This document shows positions 37,701 to 47,566 of a stretch of DNA of 64,000 bases, in pieces. How positions within the stretch are numbered: position 1 is the stretch's first letter; each line of letters opens with the position of its first letter. The translations under genes and the position numbers were made by a program. The DNA lies in assembly GCF_003515705.1 (NCBI RefSeq), contig NZ_QWEH01000019.1, positions 20,253 to 84,252 of the forward strand, in the 5' to 3' direction. Under the pieces are notes generated by a model that was given only the letters and a program-made list of their open reading frames with translations, did not search any database and was not told where the DNA came from. The stretch is from Oceanobacillus profundus. Lineage in GTDB: Bacteria > Bacillota > Bacilli > Bacillales > Amphibacillaceae.

Positions 37701-37818
37701 AGGTAGAATGATTGGTGTTATATCCCATGTGCAGGAGCTGAAAAGCATGTTCCCTGCAATGCTGGAGGTTAAAAAGATGAAAGAAGGCTATAGCAGGACA
37801 AGATTTGTGATGCAGTAA
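34726..37818 (+). CDS. sbcC: Exonuclease SbcCD, ATPase subunit
   Basis: 1030 residues starting with TTG, ten bases after AAAGGAG. N-terminal Walker A GNTGAGKTT; long coiled coils at about 170-480 and 560-860; zinc hook ACPVCG near 521-526; ABC signature LSGGEKFNASLALALG near 925; Walker B TMFIDEGFGSLDEE. The Rad50-like partner of SbcD in repair of DNA hairpins and ends. Confidence 0.95.
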   Translation: MKPLKLTMTAFGPYKNTETVDFRELDKTNLFVISGNTGAGKTTIFDGIAFALYGSASGSDREDIKALRSDFADDNTHTAVELEFSLNGRVYRILRQLGHVKKGNKSKTGERYEFFEKIDDKEIPCVDRQIVSEINKKVEAIIGLTQDQFKQIVMLPQGEFRKLLTSDTENKEAILRRLFKTEHYKHLSELLKNKKNTVEQQYNQVRQTLDHYITTIYSVLPEREDSLLTNVLSAEHYHTQQIVAGLEVEADYYLRQIEIDEKAYDAAYRKHDEKQNAFHEAHALNERFDELDVKEKRLKQQKEQVPVFAAKEKQLEAAGRASTIEIYEKQVSDWQKEAAEKKRVLENAEAAKKHADTKLEQATSYYKEAENKKDVREETGKKLDRLTDYLPIVKDIDMQKGELDQLVREGKLTRADLEKIRKEIKTKKEAAEKCQIQIKQLEEAVNQYHDKKQQLLEMRERAKLLQGYIDLSKQKDELEKAVTLKKEHFSKAKEQYQRQEEAWIANQAIVLANHLHDGEACPVCGSIEHPNKATMEKDAFTKEQLETLKKDLDIKDDSYRNTLADLKAKLSQLQEKETEIKKCTIPLESVSSIFEQLVEEGKKLASDVTELDKKRRKLEEQKEIQENIAIEIKQLEPKRDQFEKVYQDLVTSYESKKAVYEERLRNIPDEVKVLTELEKQLKETREMKVKLEKEWEQAQSGLQKAKEEQTSVTANRTHAKTQLNETNKKRQLAENQFHEAMLNAGFESIEVYREAKMSPPDQQILKNEIDQFKQSLSTLTEQVADLKEVLKEKSRIDLTALKQQLDELKQAYELALSTWNRSKDSYQGAIDLKVHIMEAESHVKEHEKRLAAVSELYDVLRGQNDRKISFERYLQIEYLEQIIDAANMRLRELSNGQYYLTRSDRQESHGKQSGLALDVYDAYTGQTRDVKTLSGGEKFNASLALALGMSDVIQSFQGNISIDTMFIDEGFGSLDEESLTKAIDTLVALQQSGRMIGVISHVQELKSMFPAMLEVKKMKEGYSRTRFVMQ

Positions 37819-37873
37819 TGGTGGATTGCGTTTTATTCAAAATATGTCTAAAAACGAATGAGAAATAGTTGAT

Positions 37874-37910
37874 AAAGCCCCTAAACGCTAATTTGCGTTT
37901 AGGGGCTTTT
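37874..37910. terminator. Terminator shared by sbcC and metE
   Basis: Perfect 15-bp arms AAAGCCCCTAAACGC / GCGTTTAGGGGCTTT followed by T; convergent position. Confidence 0.85.
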
Positions 37911-37939
37911 GGATTTGAATGTAATGAATCGGCTGGATG

Positions 37940-40231
37940 CTATTTTTGAAAAGTCAATTGTTCCTCGCGAATTTCCCTTGCAGCATGGATCATCGCTTTT
38001 AATGCTCCAACTGTTTCATCCTCGCTTCTTGTTTTCAATCCACAATCCGGATTGATCCAGAATTGCTCTGTAGGAATCGTTTTTAATGCTCGGCTAATAT
38101 TTTGTTTGATTTCATTTTTATCTGGAACACGTGGGCTGTGGATATCATAGACACCAAGTCCGATTTCCTTCTCATACGTATTTTCCTCAAAGGCAGATAT
38201 AATTTCACCATGACTACGTGAGGTTTCAATTGAGATAACATCTGCATCAAGACCGTCAATTGCATCATAGATTTTTTGGAATTCAGAGTAGCACATATGG
38301 GTATGAATTTGTGTCTGAACTTGAACAGAAGATGTTGCCAAGCGAAATGCATATACTGCAGCATCTAAATACGCTTTTTGTTTTTTTTCATCTAGTGGAA
38401 GCCCTTCACGTAATGCTGGTTCATCAACTTGAATAATTTTAATTCCACTTGTCTCAAGTGCTTTAATTTCTTTTCGTAGAGCGAGAGCGATTTGGTTTTG
38501 CACCGTTTCTCTTGGAACGTCGTCATGGACAAAAGACCAATTTAGAATAGTTACTGGACCAGTGAGCATTCCTTTTACAGGTTTGTCTGTTAAGGATTGC
38601 GCGAAAATACTTTCCTTTACAGTCATCGCTGTGTCAAACGAAACATCACCAAAAATCAATGGCGGTTTTACGCATCGTGAACCGTAGGATTGGACCCATC
38701 CGAATTCTGTCACACCAAAGCCGTTTAACTTTTCTCCAAAGTATTCGACCATATCTGTGCGTTCGAATTCGCCATGTACAAGTACATCTAACCCAATTTT
38801 CTCTTGGATATGGATCCATTTTGTTATGTTAGCTCTAATAAATTGTTCATATTCAGCTTCTGTAATTGTTCCCTGACGCCATTTTGTTCTTGTTTTTCTA
38901 ACTTCCTGGGTTTGTGGCAAGCTGCCAATAGTTGTCGTCGGAAGTAATGGTAATTGCAAGACCTCATGCTGTTTCTTAATTCGTTCAGCGAATGGTAAGG
39001 AACGTTGTGCATCCGTAATTCCTAGTGCTTCGACTTCCTTTCGAACAATTTCATTATTTCTGTGTGTAGAATGGTTAAACTGTTCAAGTTCCTTATTATT
39101 TCTAGCTAGTTCTTGGACGATTGTCTGTTTCCCAGTTTGTAATCCCTTTGTAAGTGTTACAATTTCATCAAGCTTTTCATTCGCGAAGGACAGACCATTC
39201 TTCACATTGGAATCAAGTTGTGCTTCAGATTCTTTCGTGACTGGAACATGTAATAATGATGAGGAAGGCTGGATAATGATTTGCTTATTTTTAACAGCTT
39301 GATAGATTGTTTCGAGCAGGTCGGTTTTAGCTTCCAAGTCAGCCTTCCAAACGTTGCGCCCATTGATAATCCCGGCTGCGAGTACTTTATCTTCTGGGAA
39401 TCCAAATTGTTTAATAAGCTCTAGCGACTCTCCATGGACAAAGTCAAGTCCGATTGCTTGAACAGGAAACTCGATAATTTCTTCGTAGTGAATAATATGC
39501 TCGAAATAGGTTTGTAAAATTAGCTTTAATTTAGGTGCTGCATTATGAAATTGCTCATAAACTTGTTTTGCTTTTTGGATAACTTCTTTTGATAGATTAG
39601 TTCCTAAAATCGGTTCATCGATTTGTACCCAAGAGACACCGGCTTCCTCTAACTCTTTTAATAGTTGGACATATAAAGGTATAAAGCGTTGCAAGACGTT
39701 AGAGAAATCATTTTCTTCGTATCCTTTTGATAATTTTAGGTATGTAATTGGACCTAAAATGATAGGCTTCCCATCGATTCCTAACTTTTCTTTTGCTTCT
39801 TTATAGAATTTTAGCGGGAGATTTTCTGTTAACGTTGGTGTCACATTTTCAAGCTCTGGAACGATATAATGATAGTTTGTATTAAACCATTTCGTAAGCT
39901 CAGAGGCGACCGCATTTTCTGTACCGCGAGCAATAGCAAAATATGTTTCGAGGTTAATCTTTCCACCATCATAGTTAAAACGATCTGGTACAACACCGAA
40001 CATAGCGGAAGTATCTAGGACGTGATCGTATAGTGTAAAATCGCCAACCGGTACAAGATCGATACCAATTTCTTTTTGCTTTTTTAAGTTTGCGAATCTA
40101 ATGGCATCAGTTTCCTCTAAAAGTTCCTTTTCGGATAATTGCTTATTCCAGTATCCTTCCAAGGCGCGCTTCCATTCTCTTTTCTTCCCGATTCTTGGGT
40201 AACCTAAGTTTGAGCTAATCACATTTGTCAT
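37940..40231 (-). CDS. metE: Cobalamin-independent methionine synthase
   Basis: 763 residues with the two-barrel MetE layout. The N-terminal barrel opens with [22 protein letters not shown]; the C-terminal barrel has [27 protein letters not shown] and zinc-ligand segments HMCYSEF and NPDCGLKTR. It moves the methyl group of 5-methyl-THF polyglutamate to homocysteine. 37 bases downstream of yitJ, so very likely in the same SAM-riboswitch-controlled operon. Confidence 0.96.
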   Translation of the reverse strand: MTNVISSNLGYPRIGKKREWKRALEGYWNKQLSEKELLEETDAIRFANLKKQKEIGIDLVPVGDFTLYDHVLDTSAMFGVVPDRFNYDGGKINLETYFAIARGTENAVASELTKWFNTNYHYIVPELENVTPTLTENLPLKFYKEAKEKLGIDGKPIILGPITYLKLSKGYEENDFSNVLQRFIPLYVQLLKELEEAGVSWVQIDEPILGTNLSKEVIQKAKQVYEQFHNAAPKLKLILQTYFEHIIHYEEIIEFPVQAIGLDFVHGESLELIKQFGFPEDKVLAAGIINGRNVWKADLEAKTDLLETIYQAVKNKQIIIQPSSSLLHVPVTKESEAQLDSNVKNGLSFANEKLDEIVTLTKGLQTGKQTIVQELARNNKELEQFNHSTHRNNEIVRKEVEALGITDAQRSLPFAERIKKQHEVLQLPLLPTTTIGSLPQTQEVRKTRTKWRQGTITEAEYEQFIRANITKWIHIQEKIGLDVLVHGEFERTDMVEYFGEKLNGFGVTEFGWVQSYGSRCVKPPLIFGDVSFDTAMTVKESIFAQSLTDKPVKGMLTGPVTILNWSFVHDDVPRETVQNQIALALRKEIKALETSGIKIIQVDEPALREGLPLDEKKQKAYLDAAVYAFRLATSSVQVQTQIHTHMCYSEFQKIYDAIDGLDADVISIETSRSHGEIISAFEENTYEKEIGLGVYDIHSPRVPDKNEIKQNISRALKTIPTEQFWINPDCGLKTRSEDETVGALKAMIHAAREIREEQLTFQK

Positions 40232-40268
40232 TTCATTTCCTCCTCATTTGTTTTCATCTTAATTCTTA

Positions 40269-42134
40269 CTATAGGCAGTGCGGGGTTGCTGACAACACCT
40301 CCTCGAAGTTACTTTTGGGGACTTTTTCCTGGATATATTCAATAAGACGAATAATCATGTCATAACGTGCGAAAGGTGTAATTAAATAGATACCATGGAA
40401 ATATCGTAAGGATACATCAATAAGTTCCTTTGCTATTGAAATCCCTTGTTCAATCGATTTGTCTCGATCGTTCGAGACAAAGCGCATTTTATCTCTAACA
40501 TCGTCATTTAATTTAATTCCTGGTACTTCATTGTGGAGAAATTCAGCATTTCTTGTTGATGTCAGCGGCATAATTCCTATATAAATAGGTGTTTGGATGT
40601 GCGCTGTTGCTTCATGCAGCTGTATGATTTGCTCCTTATTGAAGATCGGTTGTGTTAGAAAATAATCGGCACCATAGCTAATCTTTTTTTCCATTCGTTT
40701 GACTGCCTTATCAAGATGAGCCACATTTGGATTAAAAGCTGCACCAACTTTGAAAGAAGTTTTCCGTCGTAAGGAATTACCAGAAAAGGAAAGCCCTTTA
40801 TTAAATTGCTTGATTAGTTTAATTAGATCGAACGATGTTACATCAAAAACAGAAGTGGCACCTGGGAAGTCGCCGATTTTCGTTGGGTCTCCCGTAATTG
40901 CCAAAATTTCATGAATCCCTAACGTGTCGAGTCCCATTAAATGGGATTGCAGCCCGATTAAATTACGATCGCGGCAAGTTAAGTGAACGAGAGGTCTTAG
41001 CCCAACCTCTTGTTTTATTTTTTCGGCGATCGCAATATTGCTAATTCTTGGTGATGCTAACGAGTTGTCAGCTAATGTAATTGCATCGACACCAGCCTTC
41101 TTTAATGCCTTCACGCCTTCCATATATGCGTCTGTTTGCAGATGCTTCGGAGCATCTAGCTCAACGATGATGGAATGTCTTTTCTTTACGATATCGACTA
41201 AAGGGGTCTCTTTAGTCGTCTGATTACGTGTTACTTCAATAGGGGAAGGCTTTCTAATAATCTTCTTTTCCGTTAATGGCTTTAAATTACGAACTCCTTG
41301 CGCTAATCCTTTGATATGCTCAGGGGTTGTTCCGCAGCAACCGCCAAGCAAGCGAACACCTTCATTGCGAAAATCTTCGGCGCATCGAGTGAAATAGTCA
41401 GGTTTATTTTCGTAAACGAGCTTGCCCTCGTGATAAGCTGGCAGACTAGCGTTTGGGTAAGCCGCTAAGAATGTCTTATCTAACAATGGAACATCTTTTA
41501 ATGATTGCAGCATATGAAATGGACCTAAGTGACAGTTGACGCCAACAATATTACTACCCGTATCTTCTAGACGTTGTAAAGCATCCTTTAGCTGGATACC
41601 ATTTTCAAGAATACCTGGTACGTGCATGGAGACATTTGTGATAATCGGTATTGTTGTTTCTTCTCGGGCAATTTCTAATACGGTTAATAGCTCATCAAGA
41701 TTGTAATAGGTTTCTAAAATAAGGCCATCTACACCTTCTAACAGTAAGCAATATAGCTGTTCTCGAAAGCTTCGTTTGATTTCTTCTTTTGTATCATTTA
41801 ATGCTTGTGCGCCATGTATCCCTCCGATAGTTCCGAGAACAAAAGTGTCTTTTTTAGCAGCCTTTCTAGCAAGTTCCACTGCTTTGGTATTGATTTTTTT
41901 AACTTGATCTTCTAAGCCATAACGAGCAAGCTTAATGTAATTTGCTCCGTACGTATTGGTTTGGATTAAATCGGATCCCGCCTCAATATATGATCGATGA
42001 ATACGGGTAATTTGTTCCTCATGTGTTAAATTCAATTCTTCAAAGCAACGGTCAACGCCGTATGAATACAGCAACGTTCCCATTGCACCGTCACCAATAA
42101 GGATCCTTTCTTCAAGAGCACTTAATAAACTCAT
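40269..42134 (-). CDS. yitJ: Bifunctional homocysteine S-methyltransferase / methylenetetrahydrofolate reductase
   Basis: 621 residues from ATG 42134 (AAAGGAGGACAG site). The N-terminal half (about 1-295) is a homocysteine methyltransferase barrel with the zinc site GGCCGTTPEH and NCHLGP. The C-terminal half (about 320-615) is a MetF-like barrel (AITGDP, FLTQPIF, GIMPLTS). This fusion is the B. subtilis YitJ arrangement. It supplies 5-methyl-THF for MetE downstream. Controlled by the S-box leader in front of it. Confidence 0.93.
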   Translation of the reverse strand: MSLLSALEERILIGDGAMGTLLYSYGVDRCFEELNLTHEEQITRIHRSYIEAGSDLIQTNTYGANYIKLARYGLEDQVKKINTKAVELARKAAKKDTFVLGTIGGIHGAQALNDTKEEIKRSFREQLYCLLLEGVDGLILETYYNLDELLTVLEIAREETTIPIITNVSMHVPGILENGIQLKDALQRLEDTGSNIVGVNCHLGPFHMLQSLKDVPLLDKTFLAAYPNASLPAYHEGKLVYENKPDYFTRCAEDFRNEGVRLLGGCCGTTPEHIKGLAQGVRNLKPLTEKKIIRKPSPIEVTRNQTTKETPLVDIVKKRHSIIVELDAPKHLQTDAYMEGVKALKKAGVDAITLADNSLASPRISNIAIAEKIKQEVGLRPLVHLTCRDRNLIGLQSHLMGLDTLGIHEILAITGDPTKIGDFPGATSVFDVTSFDLIKLIKQFNKGLSFSGNSLRRKTSFKVGAAFNPNVAHLDKAVKRMEKKISYGADYFLTQPIFNKEQIIQLHEATAHIQTPIYIGIMPLTSTRNAEFLHNEVPGIKLNDDVRDKMRFVSNDRDKSIEQGISIAKELIDVSLRYFHGIYLITPFARYDMIIRLIEYIQEKVPKSNFEEVLSATPHCL

Positions 42135-42267
42135 TTTTCTGTCCTCCTTTATCGTTAAAAGTAGCAATTACCTCATTTCATTTTCTTCACTACCTTTTAA
42201 TTCACTCCTTTGAAGCTGTCATTAGTGGAAAATTGTATTCGTGGTGATAAGAAAAGGTGGGAAAACA

Positions 42268-42428
42268 TAAAAAGACCCCTTCCGAAAAGAAGAGGTCATG
42301 TATGTATTATTCACTTTACTCTTCTTATCTACCAAGCATTAATGCTTGTTGGAATTAGCACAGTACTTAAAAAAGCCTGTTGCCGAGGTATCGTAGGGCC
42401 AAATCCCTCCACCTCTCTGGATAAGAAA
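42268..42428 (-). promoter_or_regulatory. SAM-I (S-box) riboswitch with terminator, leader of yitJ-metE
   Basis: On the minus strand the aptamer starts near 42428 with the P1 strand TTCTTATC. The S-box blocks CAGAGAGGTGGAGGGA, CGGCAACAGGC and GTGCTAATTCCAAC follow, and P1 closes with GATAAGAA at 42329-42322. A terminator follows at 42297-42268 (GACCTCTT...AAGGGGTC then TTTTT). High SAM should stop transcription before yitJ. Confidence 0.95.
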
Positions 42429-42664
42429 ATAACGAATATTCAGTTGTTAAATCCATTTTGCATAAATTTTATAGTTTTGTCAATTGTTTTATTAAATACA
42501 TTTTTGTTATTATTAAAACAAATTTGTGGTGTTGCTAAGATATGTGTATTTTTAGGATACAATATAAAATAATATGAATGAGAGGTTCATTCATTAAATG
42601 TGTTTTATTCAGATTTTATGTCATTTATTTTGTTTTATATCCAAGTAAAAAGGGGGGTTTATCT

Positions 42665-43318
42665 TTGCAAGTGAGAATGGAATTAACATATCGTACAAAA
42701 AAGGGATTAGAGACGATGCTTAGCTCAGATATGATGCAAGCTGGACAAGCCGTCATCATTGCTGAAGACATGGAGAAAATTGGAAGAATCAAGCAATTAA
42801 CATTTATTGATAGCAATGATAGAAGCTGGACCTATAAGCAATTAAAGAAATACATGGAAGAAATTAAAACGGAACCGCATGATATAACTGTCTATTTTGA
42901 TGGTGGATTTGACTTGAAGACAGATAAAGCAGGTCTTGGCTGTGCCATTTACTATGAGCAAAATGAAAAGGCCTATCGGATAAGAAAAAATGCTTTGGTG
43001 GAAGGCCTTATAAATAATAATGAAGCAGAATATGCGGCGCTTCATTTAGGATTAACTGAATTAGAGCTATTAGGTGTGCACCACTTACCAGTAACATTTG
43101 TTGGAGATTCAAAGGTTGTCATTCATCAGTTGGATGGGGAATGGCCATGCTATGAAAAGGAGCTAGCAGCATGGATTAATCGGATTGAACAAAAGTTAGA
43201 ACAGCTTGGAATTGCCCCAACTTATAAAGATGTGTCCCGGAAAATGAACCGTGAGGCTGATCAATTAGCAACACAGGCCCTACAAGAGATTGAAATTATG
43301 AGTCATCGTGAGCGCTGA
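42665..43318 (+). CDS. RNase H-like protein (YpeP-type)
   Basis: 217 residues from the TTG at 42665, seven bases after AGGGGGG; a longer frame upstream has no ribosome site. The N-terminal 70 residues are a small unknown domain. The C-terminal RNase H fold (about 80-205) keeps its acidic residues: YFDGGFD, NNNEAEY, VGDSK and NREADQLA. RNase H activity on RNA/DNA hybrids is likely but not certain, because YpeP-type proteins can be poorly active. Confidence 0.78.
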   Translation: MQVRMELTYRTKKGLETMLSSDMMQAGQAVIIAEDMEKIGRIKQLTFIDSNDRSWTYKQLKKYMEEIKTEPHDITVYFDGGFDLKTDKAGLGCAIYYEQNEKAYRIRKNALVEGLINNNEAEYAALHLGLTELELLGVHHLPVTFVGDSKVVIHQLDGEWPCYEKELAAWINRIEQKLEQLGIAPTYKDVSRKMNREADQLATQALQEIEIMSHRER

Positions 43319-43512
43319 TAGATAATCAATCATACAGACAAATTAGCTAATCCGGTAGTTTAGAAAACCTTTCCATCTAACTTCAAATGAGTTGTTTTTC
43401 GTAATACATTATATTATCATTTAACTGTTGTTTAATTTAAAAAATAATAGTTGTGCACTATTTCACGAAGCAGTACAGTATAAAATTTTGGTAGTTGTAA
43501 AGGAGCAGGGCA

Positions 43513-44679
43513 TTGAATATAGGGATTGATAAGATTGGTTTTTATACACCGCATTTATATGTAGATATGAACAAATTAGCTGTTGCAAGAGACATAGAGC
43601 CGGAAAAGTTCACCGTTGGAATTGGACAGGAAAAAATGGCGATTCCGCCAATTACACAAGACCCGGTTACATTGGCTGCGAATGCTGCACTTGGGATTTT
43701 AAACGAGGCAGATAAAGAGAAAATTGATTTTGTTATTTTTGGTACCGAATCAGGTATTGATAACTCGAAGTCCGCAGGGGTCTATGTACATAATTTACTT
43801 GGGTTAAATCCCCATGCACGTACTGTTGAAATGAAGCAGGCATGCTACGGTGCAACTGCTGGAATTCAATTGGCAAAAGGGCATATTGCATTAAATCCGG
43901 AAAGCAAGGTATTGGTAATAGGTTCTGATATCGCGAGGTACGGTCTAAATACCCCCGGTGAATCCACACAAGGTGCAGGAGCAGTTGCGATGGTAATTAG
44001 TGCAAATCCAAGAATCATGGTCCTTGAAGAGCATAGTGCTTATTTTACAAATGACATTATGGATTTCTGGAGACCGATTTACTCTGACAAAGCGTTTGTT
44101 GATGGAAAGTTTTCCAATGAGCAATACATATACTTCTTTTCGAAGGTTTGGGAGCAGTATAAAGAAAAATCAGGTCTTGAATTGAAAGATTTTGAGGCAA
44201 TTTGTTACCACTTGCCATATACAAAGATGGGATTAAAGGCGTTACGTACGATTTTAGATGAAGGTACAGAGGAAGACAACGAAAGATTGGTTGCGAATTA
44301 TCAAGTAAGTACGCAATATAATCGAAACGTTGGAAACATCTACACGGGATCTTTATACTTAAGCTTGTTATCGCTTCTTGAACTTAACGAGGGATTAGAA
44401 GCCGGATCAAGGGTTGGTTTATACAGCTATGGTTCAGGCGCTGTTGGAGAATTTTTTACTGGGATTCTACAGTCCGATTATCGTGAGCATCTTCACATCA
44501 ATGATCATAAACATTTATTTGATTCAAGAATGGAAGTAACTGTTCCCGAATATGAAAAACTATTTGAGGAGACCCTACCAGTTGATGGTTCGACATTAGA
44601 GCTTGATATTACAAAGGATACTGCTGCAATTTGCCTAAGTGGAGTAGAAGATAATAAGCGTTTGTATGTAAGGAAGTAG
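43513..44679 (+). CDS. mvaS: Hydroxymethylglutaryl-CoA synthase
   Basis: 388 residues, the same length as S. aureus MvaS and alike throughout. The start is TTG, after AAAGGAGCAGGGCA. The active-site cysteine lies in EMKQACYGATAG (about 111), the catalytic glutamate is probably in the E-rich N-terminal region near 79, and the catalytic histidine lies in YHLPYTKMG (about 233). It condenses acetyl-CoA with acetoacetyl-CoA in the mevalonate pathway. No other mevalonate gene lies in the window; the rest must be elsewhere or the product has another use. Confidence 0.9.
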   Translation: MNIGIDKIGFYTPHLYVDMNKLAVARDIEPEKFTVGIGQEKMAIPPITQDPVTLAANAALGILNEADKEKIDFVIFGTESGIDNSKSAGVYVHNLLGLNPHARTVEMKQACYGATAGIQLAKGHIALNPESKVLVIGSDIARYGLNTPGESTQGAGAVAMVISANPRIMVLEEHSAYFTNDIMDFWRPIYSDKAFVDGKFSNEQYIYFFSKVWEQYKEKSGLELKDFEAICYHLPYTKMGLKALRTILDEGTEEDNERLVANYQVSTQYNRNVGNIYTGSLYLSLLSLLELNEGLEAGSRVGLYSYGSGAVGEFFTGILQSDYREHLHINDHKHLFDSRMEVTVPEYEKLFEETLPVDGSTLELDITKDTAAICLSGVEDNKRLYVRK

Positions 44680-45216
44680 GAATTCAGTATACTAGAAACT
44701 TCTAGATTATATACAAACACGTTATCATAAAAAATTGAAATTAGCTTAATTTTATGTTAGAATATTCTAATAGTACATTTTGAGATAATATTCACTTCTT
44801 CCTAGGGAAATATACTAGTGAAACAAATTTATAGCAGATGAGGCTGTCTTGGAAGGTCGCGATTTTGCGATTTCTCAGACGGTCTTTTTTAATGCAAATA
44901 CTGCATTCTTTTATGGGTTTTGGAATACATTTAGCATTAATGTGCTAATACCCCGCAGCAAAGCGTTTCACATTACAGAGGGAGATTTCTAGTTAATGTG
45001 CACTATCATTATTAAATTGGTTGAAAATTATGTTGGCAGATAGAAAAATATAAAATTTTCAATCTGCATAAGTGCAATTAAGGCATTGGCTTAAAGGCTT
45101 GCACTCCGATGTATAGAGGCTTCTAAGAAAGCAAAGAACACTATCTTAAGAATTCCTTTAACAAATGCCAAGTTTTCTAATGACTGAAATTTAGCGTGAA
45201 GGAGAAATGAGCAAAA
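44680..45216. other. 537-bp intergenic region before the MATE gene
   Basis: Apart from the terminator at 44841-44890 I see no gene. The 150 bases before the MATE start contain several short inverted repeats but no riboswitch consensus I recognise. Confidence 0.4.
44841..44890 (+). terminator. Terminator downstream of mvaS
   Basis: GGCTGTCT pairs with AGACGGTC (two G-U) around an inner hairpin, followed by TTTTTT. It lies about 160 bases after mvaS. Confidence 0.7.
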
Positions 45217-46572
45217 TTGAGTGTTGAAAAAAATAAGTACCAGGACCAGTCGCTGTTTAACCTTACATGGCCACTGTTTATTGAAATATCTCTTCATATG
45301 AGCGTGGGTATTATTGCTACATTAATCTTGAGTGGATACTCTGATAATGCTGTTGCGGGTGTTGGTGTTGCAAACCAGATAATGAACATATTTATTTTGG
45401 TATTTAACGTAACAGCGATTGGAGCAACCATTCTAATCGGTCAGAATTTAGGTGCTAACCAGATTAAAGAGGCTCGTACCATTGCAAGATCCGCTTTCGG
45501 ACTTAACTTTTGGATTGGTATTGGTATGACGATTATTGTTGCTATATTTGGAGGGATCTTTCTAAACTTTTATGGGCTAAGTGGGGAAGTCTATGGTTAC
45601 GCGCATACTTATTTAGTTGTTACTGGCTTATCTCTTTGTCTTGAAGCAGTCGCTTTGGCTTTAAGTGCAGTTTTACGCAGTTATGGACATACGAGAGAGA
45701 CAATGTTTGTAACGATCGTGATGAATGTGATTAGCATCATCGGTTTCCTCATAGCGATTAATGGTTTGTTTGGAATTCCGGTGACAGGAGTTGTTGGAGT
45801 CTCCATTTCAATAATTGTTGCAAGGTTATTTTTAGTATTTGCGCTATTATTTTTCGTTTATAAACGCCTTGCGATTCGATACAGAATCAATGATATTTTA
45901 AAGATCGACAAGACGAACACAAAAAATTTAATGGGTATTGGAATTCCGTCTGCGGGAGAACAGTTATCTTATCAACTGTCGCAAGTCGTGATAACGAGCT
46001 TTGTAGCAATAGTTGGGGATGCAGCTTTAGCAGCTAGGGTGTATATTTTAAATATTTCAATGTTCTGTTTCATGTTTACCATGGCAATTTCACAAGGGAC
46101 ACAAATATTAGTTGCTCGTTATATAGGGGCAAAACAGTATAAAAGAACATTAAAGCGAGGGTTAAAAACACTTCGGATTGCCTTTTTCGTTTCAGTAGTT
46201 ATTTCCTTTATTATTGCATTTACTGGGGAAAGTCTTCTTGGGTTATTTACAGAGGATCCAATGATTATTGCTGTTGCACTTCCAGTATTATGGGCAATCG
46301 TATTTATAGAACCAGGTCGTGCGGTGAATATGGTCTTGATGGGTTCATTAAAATCAGTAGGGGATGTTCGGTTCCCTGTAATTATAGGGATCATTTCTAT
46401 GTGGGGACTTGCGGTAGTCCTAAGTTATGTGTTTGGGATTTCTCTTGGACTAGGACTTTTGGGAGTCTGGCTAGCTCAAGGTGTAGATGAATGGGTACGT
46501 GGAATATTTGCCTTTAGACGTTGGAAATCACAGCCTTGGCTAAGGAAGAAAGTGAGGAAAGATCCTGCCTAA
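45217..46572 (+). CDS. MATE-family multidrug/cation exporter
   Basis: 451 residues with 12 membrane helices in two repeated halves. MATE features include FNLTWPLFIEI at the N-terminus and GIPSAGEQLSYQLSQVV at the start of the second half. The start is TTG, with GAAGGAG 12 bases upstream (a long spacing). Substrate unknown; no regulator beside it. Confidence 0.85.
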   Translation: MSVEKNKYQDQSLFNLTWPLFIEISLHMSVGIIATLILSGYSDNAVAGVGVANQIMNIFILVFNVTAIGATILIGQNLGANQIKEARTIARSAFGLNFWIGIGMTIIVAIFGGIFLNFYGLSGEVYGYAHTYLVVTGLSLCLEAVALALSAVLRSYGHTRETMFVTIVMNVISIIGFLIAINGLFGIPVTGVVGVSISIIVARLFLVFALLFFVYKRLAIRYRINDILKIDKTNTKNLMGIGIPSAGEQLSYQLSQVVITSFVAIVGDAALAARVYILNISMFCFMFTMAISQGTQILVARYIGAKQYKRTLKRGLKTLRIAFFVSVVISFIIAFTGESLLGLFTEDPMIIAVALPVLWAIVFIEPGRAVNMVLMGSLKSVGDVRFPVIIGIISMWGLAVVLSYVFGISLGLGLLGVWLAQGVDEWVRGIFAFRRWKSQPWLRKKVRKDPA

Positions 46573-46584
46573 GTATTTTGAAGT

Positions 46585-46620
46585 AAAAAGGCCGCTGCTG
46601 TTGAAAGCATCGGCCTTTTT
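46585..46620 (+). terminator. Terminator of the MATE gene
   Basis: Perfect 10-bp arms AAAAAGGCCG / CGGCCTTTTT with an extra T-run. Confidence 0.85.
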
Positions 46621-46795
46621 TATATTTATCACGTATTAACGGGCTGTAATTCCCCACCTCTAAGCAGAAGAGAACCAAAACATGATAGGTTGGGGGATAG
46701 TCCTGTTAATATTATGTTCAAGGACCTGTGGATTTTCTATACAGTCCTAACATTCAGTAGGGAGGAAGAGAATCCCCACTGAATGAAGTTTCACT

Positions 46796-47566
46796 CTATA
46801 TTTTTAATGCAGCACGTTTCGTTAACAGACGAATAAGTATAATTGTTATAAGTATTGTAACGAATACGATCGGCCATGCCAAGCCATTTGGAACAATATC
46901 TAATGCTGAGAAGTTTTCGAATAGCGGTATATCTAGCACTAATCGTATCATGGAGTCCTTAACTGCGATGATTGCAATTGCCACAGCAATAAATAATATA
47001 CCGAAAAGAACGTTTATGCGATAAAATGCAGCACTAATCAGCCAGCCAACAAGATAAAATACGAATAGATGTAGGCTGAATAAGCCAAGTGATAGAAAAA
47101 TATTAGATTCCGGACTAATAAATGGTGTTAGTAGGAACGATAAAAGAACCTCACCAATAATATTACCGTCAATATCGATAACAATATCCTCTAACGTACG
47201 GTCTGCTAATGCAATCTGAGAAAAATTAGTAACAATTAATTTTTCTACCAAGCTAATCAGATAGGTGAGAATCGGAATAACGATAGATAAGCCAAAACTT
47301 GCAATCACATTTCCAAGGAAATAATCTTTACGTGTTATACCATGTTCTACATAATAGGGCAGAAAATTTATGGCAATAATACCGATGACGAACATATAAA
47401 TATTACCTGCTACATAGCTGGCACTGTAGAATGTATCTAGGTGTTCGCTTAAGAAAATTTTACCGATATTAATGATGAGGTGAATACCGAGTGCCCAAAA
47501 CGTCCAAGTAAGCTGTACCCAAAATAAATCCAAGGAAACTTTAGGGAAAAGACTAGGTCTATTCAT
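46796..47566 (-). CDS. ABC-2 type transporter permease of a YtrA-regulated system
   Basis: 256 residues, six or more membrane helices. Start chosen at 47566, because AAAGGAGG lies nine bases upstream of this ATG while two nearer ATGs touch the ribosome site. The frame overlaps the ATPase gene by eight bases. It has no sequence motif beyond the hydrophobic pattern. The role follows from the operon GntR - ATPase - permease, as in YtrABC-like systems linked to cell-envelope stress. Confidence 0.78.
   Translation of the reverse strand: MNRPSLFPKVSLDLFWVQLTWTFWALGIHLIINIGKIFLSEHLDTFYSASYVAGNIYMFVIGIIAINFLPYYVEHGITRKDYFLGNVIASFGLSIVIPILTYLISLVEKLIVTNFSQIALADRTLEDIVIDIDGNIIGEVLLSFLLTPFISPESNIFLSLGLFSLHLFVFYLVGWLISAAFYRINVLFGILFIAVAIAIIAVKDSMIRLVLDIPLFENFSALDIVPNGLAWPIVFVTILITIILIRLLTKRAALKI

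Noticed and set aside
42210..42572. Plus-strand ORF of 120 codons before the RNase H-like gene
   Set aside because: It runs antisense through the SAM riboswitch and terminator and has no ribosome site or family resemblance.
44900..45216. Riboswitch before the MATE exporter gene (guanidine or similar)
   Set aside because: No conserved blocks of the known classes are visible.
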